In this document: positions 23,498 to 29,646 of the stretch, piece after piece
Position numbering within the stretch: position 1 is the stretch's first letter
Layout of the letters: every line of letters starts with the position of its first letter
From: a virus
DNA: 33,198 nucleotides
Strand: one strand, 5' to 3'
IMG/VR virus record: IMGVR_UViG_3300028423_000423
Location: 1 to 33,198 of that record
The notes under the pieces: generated by a model
What the model saw: the letters and a program-made list of their open reading frames with translations, nothing else
The model's database searches: none
What the model was told of the DNA's origin: nothing
Program-made: the position numbers and the translations under genes

Positions 23498-24120
23498 TTG
23501 TGGCCTAGTTTAACTAGAATTTCCTGCATTTCGTCGATGAATTTAAAGCATTCATCTTTTAGCGATTTAATGTAATTATCATCACGCTCGACACGAATGC
23601 AAAAATAATCGGCTTCTGTATCAATGCGCGGGTCGAAGCTTACAAAGTCGCACCACTCCCGCTCGCTGATCCATAACTGGCCTTGAACCTGAGCCTTGTA
23701 TTCGCTAGGGAATTCGCCCGTCAGATAGCGCTGTATCTGTGTCGTGGTTTTAGGGCATTTGATCTCTAGCAGGCCATTTTCACCCACTAACCCATCAGGA
23801 CTAACCCCAATATGCGGGCTGAACTCAGGCTTAATGAATCCAACTTCCTCAACCTCGAGATCGTTTATTATCTCATACTTTGCCCGTGCGCGCGGCTCGC
23901 ATTCGTTGCCCCATTCCATTGCTGGATTAGTAAACGTATCTTGGGCCTCACCCGTAAGAATCTCAGCAATGATTTGCATCATGTAAGATTCTCTGGTCTT
24001 GCTTGGCGCATTGCCTCGGCCCTTTGCCATTACGTCTTTAAACTTGCTTGCAGTCAGACATCCTAGGCGTAGCTCGTGCCACGCCTCGGTTCCCTGCTCA
24101 ATGTCGTTGAATATCATCAT
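23494..24120 (-). CDS. YqaJ / lambda-exonuclease family recombination nuclease
   Basis: A 208-aa 5'-3' double-strand DNA exonuclease. The lambda Red-alpha-type core is clear: GTEAWHELRLGCLTASKF (residues 10-27), GNECEPRARAKYE (71-83), the catalytic GVSPDGLV (105-112) and LLEIKCPKT (117-125). YKAQVQGQLW (141-150) follows. D109, E119 and K121 are the metal-site residues. It makes 3' overhangs for the ERF protein encoded just upstream, and overlaps it by ATGA. The two form a Red-like annealing pathway. Confidence 0.9.
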   Translation of the reverse strand: MMIFNDIEQGTEAWHELRLGCLTASKFKDVMAKGRGNAPSKTRESYMMQIIAEILTGEAQDTFTNPAMEWGNECEPRARAKYEIINDLEVEEVGFIKPEFSPHIGVSPDGLVGENGLLEIKCPKTTTQIQRYLTGEFPSEYKAQVQGQLWISEREWCDFVSFDPRIDTEADYFCIRVERDDNYIKSLKDECFKFIDEMQEILVKLGHK

Positions 24121-24716
24121 AAACCCAAGTCCTTTTTGATCTTAGCCACATCTTTAGCTCGAATCTGGTCTACGCCGCTAAACTTATAAATTTTGGCTAG
24201 GCGCTCACCTTTCTGGTTTAAGTAAAAATTACCATCTTCGCGCTGCTCAATAAGCAATGGCCAAAGCACTTGAATATCATCCTGACCAATCAACTCAGGG
24301 TTTCGCATCTCTGCGCGGCTTTCGTCATTCTCGCCAGTTTCGATACCAAAAACCTTAAGGTGTGATATTTTAGATGCGTAGGTGATTGCCTTACCCGGCG
24401 CCTTATCGCCGCTATCCTGAGCGTGCGCCTCTACGGTTGCCGTGAATCGGTCTTCTGGGTTGTCCACGTTTACATAGTGCACCAAAAAATCAGACTCATA
24501 CACATAATGGCCCTTGGCAGTACTGCGCGAGCGTGATGATTCTTGCTTCTCGGTGTAGCTCATGATGCCGTGTTTTACCATTAGTGGTGCAAGCTTTGAT
24601 ATAACCTCGTCATATAAAACACCAGTACCCTGACCTGCTGAACCGCGCTTAATATATAGCGATTCTTCTTGCATCACTGCGTTAATGCGCTGGTATATGT
24701 TTTTTACTTCACTCAT
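24117..24716 (-). CDS. erf: ERF-family single-strand annealing protein
   Basis: A 199-aa recombinase of the P22 Erf type, which anneals complementary single strands. The N-terminal region has VLYDEVISKLAPLMVKHGI (residues 33-51). The family signature is GKAITYASKISHLKVFGI (108-125), followed by ETGENDE. It starts about 28 nt downstream of a dyad-class promoter -10 box with CTAACAACGGGAG as leader. It heads the ERF, exonuclease, 33-aa, SSB chain. Confidence 0.85.
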   Translation of the reverse strand: MSEVKNIYQRINAVMQEESLYIKRGSAGQGTGVLYDEVISKLAPLMVKHGIMSYTEKQESSRSRSTAKGHYVYESDFLVHYVNVDNPEDRFTATVEAHAQDSGDKAPGKAITYASKISHLKVFGIETGENDESRAEMRNPELIGQDDIQVLWPLLIEQREDGNFYLNQKGERLAKIYKFSGVDQIRAKDVAKIKKDLGL

Positions 24717-24743
24717 ATCTATCTCCCGTTGTTAGTTATTCCA

Positions 24744-24809
24744 ATGCTACACGACTTATTTCATATAGCATTGGCAAGAAGTATCAAAAGTATTGGCTAA
24801 AACTACCAA
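24744..24809 (-). promoter_or_regulatory. Dyad-class promoter with two tandem sites, recombination operon
   Basis: The proximal site TTGGCAAGAAGTATCAA (24771-24787) and distal site TTGGCTAAAACTACCAA (24793-24809) start exactly 22 bp apart. The minus-strand -10 TAGCAT (24744-24749) is 22 nt from TTGCCA. The distal site is inside the last codons of the upstream gene. Confidence 0.7.
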
Positions 24810-25200
24810 ATAGCTTTGGATCACCGTATTTTTCGATGGCCTCGTCGTATTTCTTGCGTCGGAATAGCTTCCACATATCATCAAGATTGTGCTGATTGAT
24901 TGCATAGGTCGTATGTTTAGCTAGCCACCTTGCCGACTCTTCATTTGTACTGCTCAAAAAATAGTAAGAAAGGCCCATGTAGTCGCGCCTGACTTGGTAC
25001 CTGTGACCCGTTGATGTTGTGCGGGTCTGATATCCTTTTGCTGCACCTCGCTTCTTGACGCGCTTTTGCGTCCTTCGCTCTACCGCTTCAAACACTTCTA
25101 AGTTGTTGATAGCCTTAATCTTTTCCTTTTCGTAGGCACTAAGTTTCAGTCCTGCGCTCATCTCTACTTCTGGCTTCATGCCGTGGTAAATTGGTGTCAT
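24784..25200 (-). CDS. Basic early protein (138 aa), unknown
   Basis: No family recognised. The middle is strongly basic (ERRTQKRVKKRGAAKGYQTR). An aromatic segment follows (YQVRRDYMGLSYYFLSSTNE) and the C-terminal helix is DDMWKLFRRKKYDEAIEKYG. The last codons overlap an operator of the next promoter. The start overlaps the preceding gene by ATGA, so it belongs to the replication operon. Binding to DNA or RNA is a guess from charge. Confidence 0.55.
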   Translation of the reverse strand: MTPIYHGMKPEVEMSAGLKLSAYEKEKIKAINNLEVFEAVERRTQKRVKKRGAAKGYQTRTTSTGHRYQVRRDYMGLSYYFLSSTNEESARWLAKHTTYAINQHNLDDMWKLFRRKKYDEAIEKYGDPKLFGSFSQYF

Positions 25201-25517
25201 TTTGCTTTCTCCATTGCGATTGCTACTAATACCTCGCAGATTGCGCGGAGTGGGCTTTCATGTGTTCGGTAAACGCCGTTCGCATTATTTTCCCTTACCT
25301 CGTAAAAATTGGGGTAAAGCGGATTATTCATTGGTTTTATAATCAAATTGTTCTTTATCGCCAGCGGCATAGTTAAACCCCAATCTCTTGAATACTTAAG
25401 CCTTGCAGCAAGAACTCTATCCCTAACTGAATAGTCTCGTTCAAAATCTTTTCCAAAGTCTAATTTTGCCAACTCAAAATCCATCTCTCTTTCTGTCATT
25501 TCGTGTGGTTGTTTCAT
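25197..25517 (-). CDS. NinX-like small protein (DUF2591 candidate)
   Basis: A 106-aa protein. The ending is HESPLRAICEVLVAIAMEKA, and the central block (WGLTMPLAIKNNLIIKPMNN) resembles phage NinX/DUF2591 proteins, which share an N-P-L-R-A-x-x-x C-terminal pattern. Their role is not known. It is coupled by ATGA to genes on both sides, following the P-like helicase loader. Confidence 0.5.
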   Translation of the reverse strand: MKQPHEMTEREMDFELAKLDFGKDFERDYSVRDRVLAARLKYSRDWGLTMPLAIKNNLIIKPMNNPLYPNFYEVRENNANGVYRTHESPLRAICEVLVAIAMEKAK

Positions 25518-26212
25518 TTTAGCGCCTCCCGCATTGCTCTTAGTTCGTTGATAGCCTTATCTTTATTCATAGGCGTGTGGGTTTTCTCTATGCTTTTGAC
25601 TGGCTCAGGCGCTTGCTTTAATTGCCCTCCAGCTCTTAATAACTCAAGCGTCCTTTGATATTCAGACTCCCAGTATTCTTTGTGCTTGTCCTTGCTCATG
25701 TGTCGCCAGGCATGAATATCAGCAAGGCTGACCAATGTATGGTAAACCTCTGGAGATAACCCCTGCGGCTTTCTTTGCTCTCTGGGCAAGCATTGGTACT
25801 CTGTAACCTCCTTGTACGCCTTGTGGGGTGTTAAAATCCCTTCTGGTAGGCTTCCTTCACGGCACCATCCAATAAACTGCCCAATAGTTGGCAAAAACGG
25901 GTTGCCTGATTCCTTTACGCAATTTAGAGCGTAATCAATAACGTGACGTTGATTGATACCCGCAGCCATTAGGCTTGATAGCCATTCTCGTTTCTGGGTT
26001 TTCAAAAGCTTTTCTTTTTCATCGTGACTCATTCCGGCAAGCGATTGCTGCCATGCTGGGCAAATAGCCTGAAGCTTATGAAAGATATAATTGATAATCT
26101 TTCGATCTTGCTCGCTATCTTCTGTCTGCTGTTTTTCAGCTAGCGCCTCAGCCTTACCAATCTGTGTCGTTAAGGTTGCTAAGTGTTGCTTTGCTTCCAA
26201 GTGATTGTCCAT
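25514..26212 (-). CDS. Replication protein P-like helicase loader
   Basis: A 232-aa protein with the signature of lambda P-type loaders, which bring host DnaB helicase to the O-origin complex. NPFLPTIGQFIGWCREG lies at residues 104-120, after a helical N-terminus (IINYIFHKLQAICPAWQQSL, then KTQKREWLSSLMAAGI). The remaining C-terminus is helical and charged. It overlaps the O-like gene by 59 nt and starts behind AAGGA. The O-P pair predicts theta-type replication relying on the host helicase. Confidence 0.75.
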   Translation of the reverse strand: MDNHLEAKQHLATLTTQIGKAEALAEKQQTEDSEQDRKIINYIFHKLQAICPAWQQSLAGMSHDEKEKLLKTQKREWLSSLMAAGINQRHVIDYALNCVKESGNPFLPTIGQFIGWCREGSLPEGILTPHKAYKEVTEYQCLPREQRKPQGLSPEVYHTLVSLADIHAWRHMSKDKHKEYWESEYQRTLELLRAGGQLKQAPEPVKSIEKTHTPMNKDKAINELRAMREALK

Positions 26213-26852
26213 TGCTGTATTCCTTATTTCGTTTAAACCAATTTCTAACTGCTGCCTTCCAGTCCTTCATGGGTGTTTTGCCTCCGACCTTCCAGCCATT
26301 CGACTCGAAGTGGTCAAAGAAGCGTTCACCGTCATCAAGGCAAGTAGTAGAGCCTATTTCGTTAAAATAGCTTTGAACCTCTTGCAAGGTTGGCCTTTTC
26401 ATTTGAGCGCTTTTTTTAGCGTTAGCTTTACTCTTATCTATTCTATTCTTCTTCTTATCTTCTTCTATTCTGGGCTGACATTTTCTGACAATGTCATGAC
26501 GTGTCCTGACATCCTCTATAAATTGGCGCATAGCTGGGCTGTTAGTCATTGATTTGTCTAGCCTTTTTGCTAATTTTAGGCAGGTTATAACGCCGTTCGA
26601 GTTCTCAAATAGACCGATCTCTACGAATCGAGTCATCATCTCTTGTACCTTTTGAACGCTTGACCCTGTGTTTCTGGCGATTATCCGCGCGTCATGCTCA
26701 AGCTCGAAAGTGATATTATCGGAGTCAATCTTTTGCGTAATTAGCTCTATGCAATACCAGTACAAGCCATAACCTTCCAGCCCGTAATCCAGTAATATCT
26801 CTTGTAAGCGTGCATCCATGTTTGCATCACTGTCATGTTTAAACCACTTGAT
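26154..26852 (-). CDS. O-like replication initiator, probable non-ATG start
   Basis: The ATG-based frame begins at 26819 (221 aa). The reading frame continues upstream as K-W-F-K-H-D-S-D-A-N-M-D, the usual opening of this initiator family, until a TGA at 26856-26858. An AUC at 26852 follows GAGGAG at 7 nt and is the only well-placed start; CTT at 26855 is the other option. N-terminal part: LLDYGLEGYGLYWYCIELIT (winged-helix type). C-terminal part: TLQEVQSYFNEIGS, DGERFFDHFESNGWKVGGKT, PMKDWKAAVRNWFKR. The middle is a Lys-rich linker encoded by an unusual purine tract and repeats (candidate origin). It starts replication with the P-like protein. Confidence 0.75.
   Translation of the reverse strand: MKWFKHDSDANMDARLQEILLDYGLEGYGLYWYCIELITQKIDSDNITFELEHDARIIARNTGSSVQKVQEMMTRFVEIGLFENSNGVITCLKLAKRLDKSMTNSPAMRQFIEDVRTRHDIVRKCQPRIEEDKKKNRIDKSKANAKKSAQMKRPTLQEVQSYFNEIGSTTCLDDGERFFDHFESNGWKVGGKTPMKDWKAAVRNWFKRNKEYSNGQSLGSKATLSNLNDTDW
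26420..26511. other. Candidate replication origin inside the O-like gene
   Basis: TGAC-start repeats begin at 26476, 26486, 26497 and 26507, a 10-11 bp spacing that places them on one face of the helix. An inverted TGTCA sits at 26492. Next to them (26420-26470) is a strand-biased pyrimidine tract (purine on the coding strand). Lambda also keeps its iterons and AT/purine-rich region within the O gene. No binding has been shown; the spacing is visible, the role is inferred. Confidence 0.4.
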
Positions 26853-26886
26853 AAGTCAACTCCTCTAGGGTCTTTGAACCCAGCTT

Positions 26887-27213
26887 TTATTTAGATTTAT
26901 TTCTTAAAACTGAATTTAGCTTTTCCGTTGCCAGCTCTTTATTGCCGCAGATAAAATCAAGTATCGCCTCACTAGCTTTTATATCGGTTTTTAATTCGTC
27001 ATATACAAAAACACCATCATGGGTATCACGCTTTCTAGTTTTGCACCTTGCACACAATATCTGCATATTTTCTATATGATCTTCCCCGCCCATTGCTAAA
27101 GGCTTTATATGGTCAACTTCGAGCGATTCTTCAGATTGGCAGTTGTTGCATTTAAAGTCATACAGCCACATAAGAAACCATCTATCTGAGTTTGATATGC
27201 GCTTTCTTTTCAT
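26887..27213 (-). CDS. HNH endonuclease
   Basis: A 108-aa protein with CNNC (residues 22-25), the EVDHIKPLAMGGEDHIENMQ catalytic core (32-51) and CARC (54-57). These are the two zinc-knuckle pairs and D-H of a classic HNH nuclease. The C-terminal helix is charged. It starts at the ATG directly after the stop of the RHH gene. It is a stand-alone nuclease, likely homing-type or early DNA processing; nothing shows a target. Confidence 0.85.
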   Translation of the reverse strand: MKRKRISNSDRWFLMWLYDFKCNNCQSEESLEVDHIKPLAMGGEDHIENMQILCARCKTRKRDTHDGVFVYDELKTDIKASEAILDFICGNKELATEKLNSVLRNKSK

Positions 27214-27351
27214 CTACTTAACCTCTTTCTTTAAGGTCTGCTCAATGAAGTTGTTTAGGCTGCGACCGTCCTCTTTTGCTGCCTGCTTTAGCTTTTCTAT
27301 TAGCGCTTCATTTAAGCGAATTGTGGTTGTTTTCTTTGATTGCTTTGTCAT
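27214..27351 (-). CDS. Arc-like ribbon-helix-helix regulator (45 aa)
   Basis: A 45-aa frame with the RHH fold: an N-terminal strand KTTTIRLNE (residues 7-15), helix A ALIEKLKQAAKEDG and helix B SLNNFIEQTLKKEV, close to P22 Arc/Mnt. A dimer would bind short inverted repeats through the strand. AAGGGG precedes the ATG. It is the first gene of the replication operon, and a 12-bp palindrome (27408-27419) lies in its promoter region. A candidate regulator of this operon or of the dyad-class promoters. Confidence 0.8.
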   Translation of the reverse strand: MTKQSKKTTTIRLNEALIEKLKQAAKEDGRSLNNFIEQTLKKEVK

Positions 27352-27507
27352 GGTTATCCCCTTTTGGTTGATTTATATATGCTATCACTTTGTAATTAGT
27401 TAGCAATACATTTAAATGTTTTTTAGTTTTAATATTTCGATAGATTGAATGGTTTAAGCATCTAATTTGTAGATATGATAGGCAGGAAAAATCAAAGCCT
27501 AATGTGA
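27352..27507. promoter_or_regulatory. Promoter region of the RHH-HNH-replication operon
   Basis: An AT-rich, gene-free stretch. On the minus strand TTGCTA-N16-TAGCAT (27385-27404 region) could be a sigma70 promoter, and ATATATAA boxes follow. A perfect 12-bp palindrome, ACATTTAAATGT, lies at 27408-27419, just upstream of the -35 and well placed for operator binding. The shared leader (CAACCAAAAGGGGA) precedes the RHH start. The phage dyad is absent here, so this operon may be the immediate-early one. Confidence 0.45.
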
Positions 27508-27758
27508 TATAATGCCCTTGGCTTCACAGCGCGCCTTAAGTAGCTGATAGCCCCGCCAAGCCTCTGCAACTTGTAAGTATTGCTTACAGGTTCAAGCTCA
27601 AATTGATTCGTTTCAGTGGCTGACTTGTTGAGATAGGCTCTGAATCTGCGGGGATTTTGCTGCCACCATCGGGCGGCGCTCTAGTATATACGGCGGTGAC
27701 GATGGAAAACCCGCTAGCCCGTTCACGCAGGTTTTAACCCTGTATTGCGGGGATTTTC
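27505..27758 (+). ncRNA. Extended -10 promoter and structured untranslated leader before tRNA-Trp
   Basis: TGATATAAT (27505-27513) is an extended -10 element facing right. The next 245 bases have no gene but several pairings: CTTGGC/GCCAAG (27517-27522 and 27555-27560), a 10-bp stem AACTTGTAAG/CTTACAGGTT (27568-27592), and CCATCG/CGATGG (27666-27671 and 27700-27705). A 12-mer TGCGGGGATTTT occurs twice (about 27649 and 27746), the second copy just before the tRNA. It may be a processed leader or a decayed tandem RNA gene. No known RNA class recognised. Confidence 0.4.
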
Positions 27759-27833
27759 CAGTCTGTAGCTCAATTGGTAGAGTAGTGGTCTCCAAAACCA
27801 CGGGTCGCGGTTCGAATCCGTGCAGGCTGGCCA
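27759..27833 (+). tRNA. tRNA-Trp (CCA anticodon)
   Basis: A full cloverleaf with encoded CCA. The acceptor CAGTCTG pairs with CAGGCTG (one G-U). The D-arm is GCTC/GAGT, and the anticodon stem GTGGT/ACCAC has loop CTCCAAA (anticodon CCA). The T-arm is CGCGG/CCGTG with TTCGAAT, and the discriminator base is G. The D-arm and anticodon loop closely follow bacterial tRNA-Trp. It probably supplements UGG decoding for Trp-rich phage proteins, or replaces a tRNA cut by host defence. A small membrane gene follows 17 nt later, probably in the same transcript. Confidence 0.9.
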
Positions 27834-27850
27834 TAAAAAGAGGATATACA

Positions 27851-28081
27851 ATGGAACAAATAGCGATAGCGGTAACTGGAGTTGTAGCAATCTGGCTAAC
27901 CCAGCAATCAAAAAGTGAGCTTAAAAAATACGCCAGTATACTGGGATTAATAGGTCAGCCGTTCTGGTTTTATGCGACTATTTCCGCTGAGCAGTGGGGT
28001 ATTTTTGTTCTTAGTTGGTTTTACACTTATAGCTGGGGTCTTGGTTTTTATAATAATTGGATTAAAAAAGGCCGCATATAG
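27851..28081 (+). CDS. Small membrane protein (76 aa) downstream of tRNA-Trp
   Basis: ATG at 27851 with GAGG 8 nt upstream; a longer frame starting before it runs through the tRNA and is rejected. There are two or three hydrophobic segments: residues 3-18 (QIAIAVTGVVAIWLTQ), 30-44 (ILGLIGQPFWFYATI) and 48-70 (WGIFVLSWFYTYSWGLGF). Rich in Trp and Tyr, and ends in a basic tail. The layout resembles small phage membrane proteins with the G-x-x-G-Q-P-F-W segment. Role unknown. Confidence 0.7.
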   Translation: MEQIAIAVTGVVAIWLTQQSKSELKKYASILGLIGQPFWFYATISAEQWGIFVLSWFYTYSWGLGFYNNWIKKGRI

Positions 28082-28086
28082 CGGCC
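28062..28086 (-). terminator. Intrinsic terminator for the leftward 28.1-29.2 kb genes
   Basis: A GGCCGC-N5-GCGGCC perfect 6-bp stem (28070-28086). On the minus strand TTTTTT follows directly. The stop codon of the convergent membrane gene lies inside the hairpin. To the right only a short T-poor tract follows, so it mainly ends minus-strand transcripts. Confidence 0.8.
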
Positions 28087-28091
28087 TGTGG

Positions 28092-28442
28092 TTATTTATC
28101 AGTTAGTTTCCTTCTGACTTCCGCGGGGTTCGCTCCAGAAAAAGCTATGGATTCGAGCCTTATGTTATCCGGCACCTCAACCGCTTCACCAGTATGTATG
28201 TTGTACATGGTTTTGGTTAGCGGGATAGGGCGGTAAACCTCCCCGTTTAAACAGATTAGGCTAATTATTTGACTACAACCAACTTCGCTAGGAAGATGCT
28301 CATCTTTGAACGCCTTTAACTCCAACCCAAACCCCTTCTTACATTCAGGGTACTCCCGCATGTAGTCAGCTAGGTACTCCAATAGATCGGGCAGGTTGTC
28401 TTTGGTGAATATCTTGCCTTGGTGTTTTTGTAGGTTGTTCAT
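28092..28442 (-). CDS. Unknown early protein (116 aa)
   Basis: ATG 28442 follows GGAGGTAAC; the longer frame to 28475 has no such site. The sequence starts MNNLQKHQGKIFTKDNLPDL. It has an acidic helical N-terminus (LEYLADYMREYPECKKGFG) and a beta-rich middle (SQIISLICLNGEVYRPIPLT), and ends in a basic helix. No family recognised. It ends the leftward 29.2-28.1 kb operon right before the terminator. Confidence 0.6.
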   Translation of the reverse strand: MNNLQKHQGKIFTKDNLPDLLEYLADYMREYPECKKGFGLELKAFKDEHLPSEVGCSQIISLICLNGEVYRPIPLTKTMYNIHTGEAVEVPDNIRLESIAFSGANPAEVRRKLTDK

Positions 28443-28452
28443 GTTACCTCCT

Positions 28453-28794
28453 TTAGATAAGATACTGATCTTCAATATCTTTTAAACCTAGGTCAAAATA
28501 CATCGTCGTCATTATATTTATTGGCGCTATATCGCCAACGCGTCTATCTTCCGTGTAGTAGTCAATCCCATAAATCTCAGGCTCATCTAAATCATAACAG
28601 GCCAAAGTTATTGTGTGATTTTGCCTAAGCACATTTTCTGGGTAATACAAATATAAGTTAACCACAACGAAAGCTCGACCATCCTCATCCCCTACGGACT
28701 CATCCTCAAATGAGTGATTAATGATAGCGGGGATGCTGCTCATTGCTTCATTAAATTCTCTTTTCATTTTGTTTAGTAGCTCTTTTGTGCTCAT
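28453..28794 (-). CDS. Unknown acidic early protein (113 aa)
   Basis: An acidic protein with a helical N-terminus (LLNKMKREFNEAMSSIPAII) and a beta-rich body (GRAFVVVNLYLYYPENVLRQ, HTITLACYDLDEPEIYGIDY). Starts behind GAGGAGATAAC. Its leader carries the strong GCCTCAG-type hairpin also seen before the small terminase gene. Function unknown. Confidence 0.6.
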   Translation of the reverse strand: MSTKELLNKMKREFNEAMSSIPAIINHSFEDESVGDEDGRAFVVVNLYLYYPENVLRQNHTITLACYDLDEPEIYGIDYYTEDRRVGDIAPINIMTTMYFDLGLKDIEDQYLI

Positions 28795-28807
28795 GTTATC
28801 TCCTCTA

Positions 28808-28837
28808 CGCCTCAGCCTTTCTCTAAAGCCTGAGGCG
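28808..28837 (-). promoter_or_regulatory. Hairpin in the leader of the 113-aa gene
   Basis: CGCCTCAG/CTGAGGCG (8 bp), one mismatch, then CTTT/AAAG around a 4-nt loop. It lies 14 nt before the ATG and close to the GAGGAG ribosome site. No T-run follows on either strand, so it is not a terminator. Translation control or RNA processing is more likely. Confidence 0.55.
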
Positions 28838-28905
28838 CGTTCTGTTTGTTTGTGATAGTTGACCCGTCTAAGCGATTAGCGTCGCATAGCGGGCCTTGGG
28901 TGTTG

Positions 28906-29235
28906 TTAGCTTTCGACCAGCTCCTCTAGTAGTGCGTCTGCGTATTCAGTGGCTGCTATTGCAGCAAGGGTTGAGTCATGCGACCACGCGCCCTCAGAAT
29001 CGCAAGCTGATGCAAGGGCTTGCATGGCCATAGCTGCAATACGTTTGCGTTCACCTTTGCGAATAATACCATCAAGCTCAGGGTCGCCTGTTTCTGGTAC
29101 GCCCATTTGCAAGCAAAATTTCTCGCGCTTGCTGAGTCCTGATAACAATCCTTCACGAAAACCAACATCACCCATGTGATGCGGTGCACCCTGTTCATTT
29201 ACGATTGGCTGTATAGGTAAATCTGCGTTTTTCAT
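28906..29235 (-). CDS. Small early protein (109 aa) of a common phage type
   Basis: ATG 29235 follows AGGAG by 8-9 nt; the longer frame begins inside that ribosome site. The pattern (GLSKREKFCLQMGVPETG, AAMAMQALASACDSEG, ends TEYADALLEELVES) resembles small phage proteins of unknown role that share a LT/S-K-R-E-x-F opening and an ADAL-like C-terminal helix. It is the first leftward gene behind the divergent promoter, with a perfect TATAAT -10. Confidence 0.65.
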   Translation of the reverse strand: MKNADLPIQPIVNEQGAPHHMGDVGFREGLLSGLSKREKFCLQMGVPETGDPELDGIIRKGERKRIAAMAMQALASACDSEGAWSHDSTLAAIAATEYADALLEELVES

Positions 29236-29265
29236 TTTTGTAGCTCCTCTCATTAGTTAGCCTTG

Positions 29266-29367
29266 ATTATAGCCATAGAAGCCTATTTGTAATTGGCAAA
29301 ATGTTCCAAGTTTTGGTTTTATTTTGGTAGTTTTGGTCAATGTGGTTTTGTGTGTGGTGTGTATTAT
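29266..29367. promoter_or_regulatory. Divergent pair of dyad-class promoters
   Basis: Leftward: site TTGGCAAAATGTTCCAA (29293-29309) with -10 TATAAT (29266-29271), 22 nt apart. Rightward: site TTGGTAGTTTTGGTCAA (29324-29340) with -10 TATTAT (29362-29367), 22 nt apart. The two dyads start 31 bp apart on opposite strands. They drive the 109-aa gene and the RMF-like gene. Confidence 0.75.
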
Positions 29368-29392
29368 TAGGGGTAACTGATAGCGAGGTAAT

Positions 29393-29563
29393 ATGAATAA
29401 ATACGAGCGAGACATATATCAAAGCGGCCACAGTGCTGCAAAAAACGGAAAGCCAAAGTCGGCATGTCAGCTAAAAAAATGGACTGAATTGCGCCAACGC
29501 CATTGGTGGTTGGCAGGCTGGCATGATTGGCATATTGAGAATAATACCGGGATTAGGAGTTAA
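29393..29563 (+). CDS. Ribosome modulation factor (RMF)-like protein
   Basis: A 56-aa protein starting at ATG 29393 with a GAGGT site. It follows the E. coli RMF pattern: a basic N-terminus, G-x-x-A-A-x-x-G (SGHSAAKNGK), a Cys in the middle, then R-x-x-x-WLAGW (HWWLAGWHDWHIEN). RMF binds the small ribosomal subunit near the 3' end of 16S rRNA and pairs ribosomes into inactive 100S dimers. A phage copy from a strong dyad-class promoter could dampen host translation or protect ribosomes. The family call is good; the role in infection is inferred. Confidence 0.75.
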   Translation: MNKYERDIYQSGHSAAKNGKPKSACQLKKWTELRQRHWWLAGWHDWHIENNTGIRS

Positions 29564-29574
29564 ATACCGCAATC

Positions 29575-29618
29575 TCGGTAGTTTTTGAAAGCAGTAATTC
29601 CTGCTTTGGCTTTATAGA
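29575..29618 (+). promoter_or_regulatory. Dyad-class promoter ahead of the attenuator and Rha/KilAC gene
   Basis: TCGGTAGTTTTTGAAAG (29575-29591) is a weaker dyad match. A -10 TATAGA (29613-29618) lies exactly 22 nt after TTGAAA, the TTGCCA position. The spacing supports it although the right half-site is poor. The predicted start is around 29624. Confidence 0.5.
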
Positions 29619-29646
29619 CTCTGTTCTATCAATCAAGCATAAAACG

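Noticed and set aside
25880-25906. TTGGCAAAAAC match to the dyad inside the P-like gene
   Set aside because: Only the first half matches, no -10 box lies 22 nt away, and no transcript start is needed there.
26440-26511. CRISPR-like array in the O-like gene repeats
   Set aside because: Repeats are about 5 bp with 5-bp gaps, far below CRISPR repeat and spacer sizes; iteron-like spacing fits better.
27541-27610. A second tRNA upstream of tRNA-Trp
   Set aside because: A hairpin and a TTCAAGC look-alike are present, but no acceptor stem or T-stem can be paired.
27613-27911. Two minus-strand reading frames over the tRNA region
   Set aside because: They run antisense through a clear tRNA-Trp, lack ribosome sites and have low-complexity, shadow-like composition.
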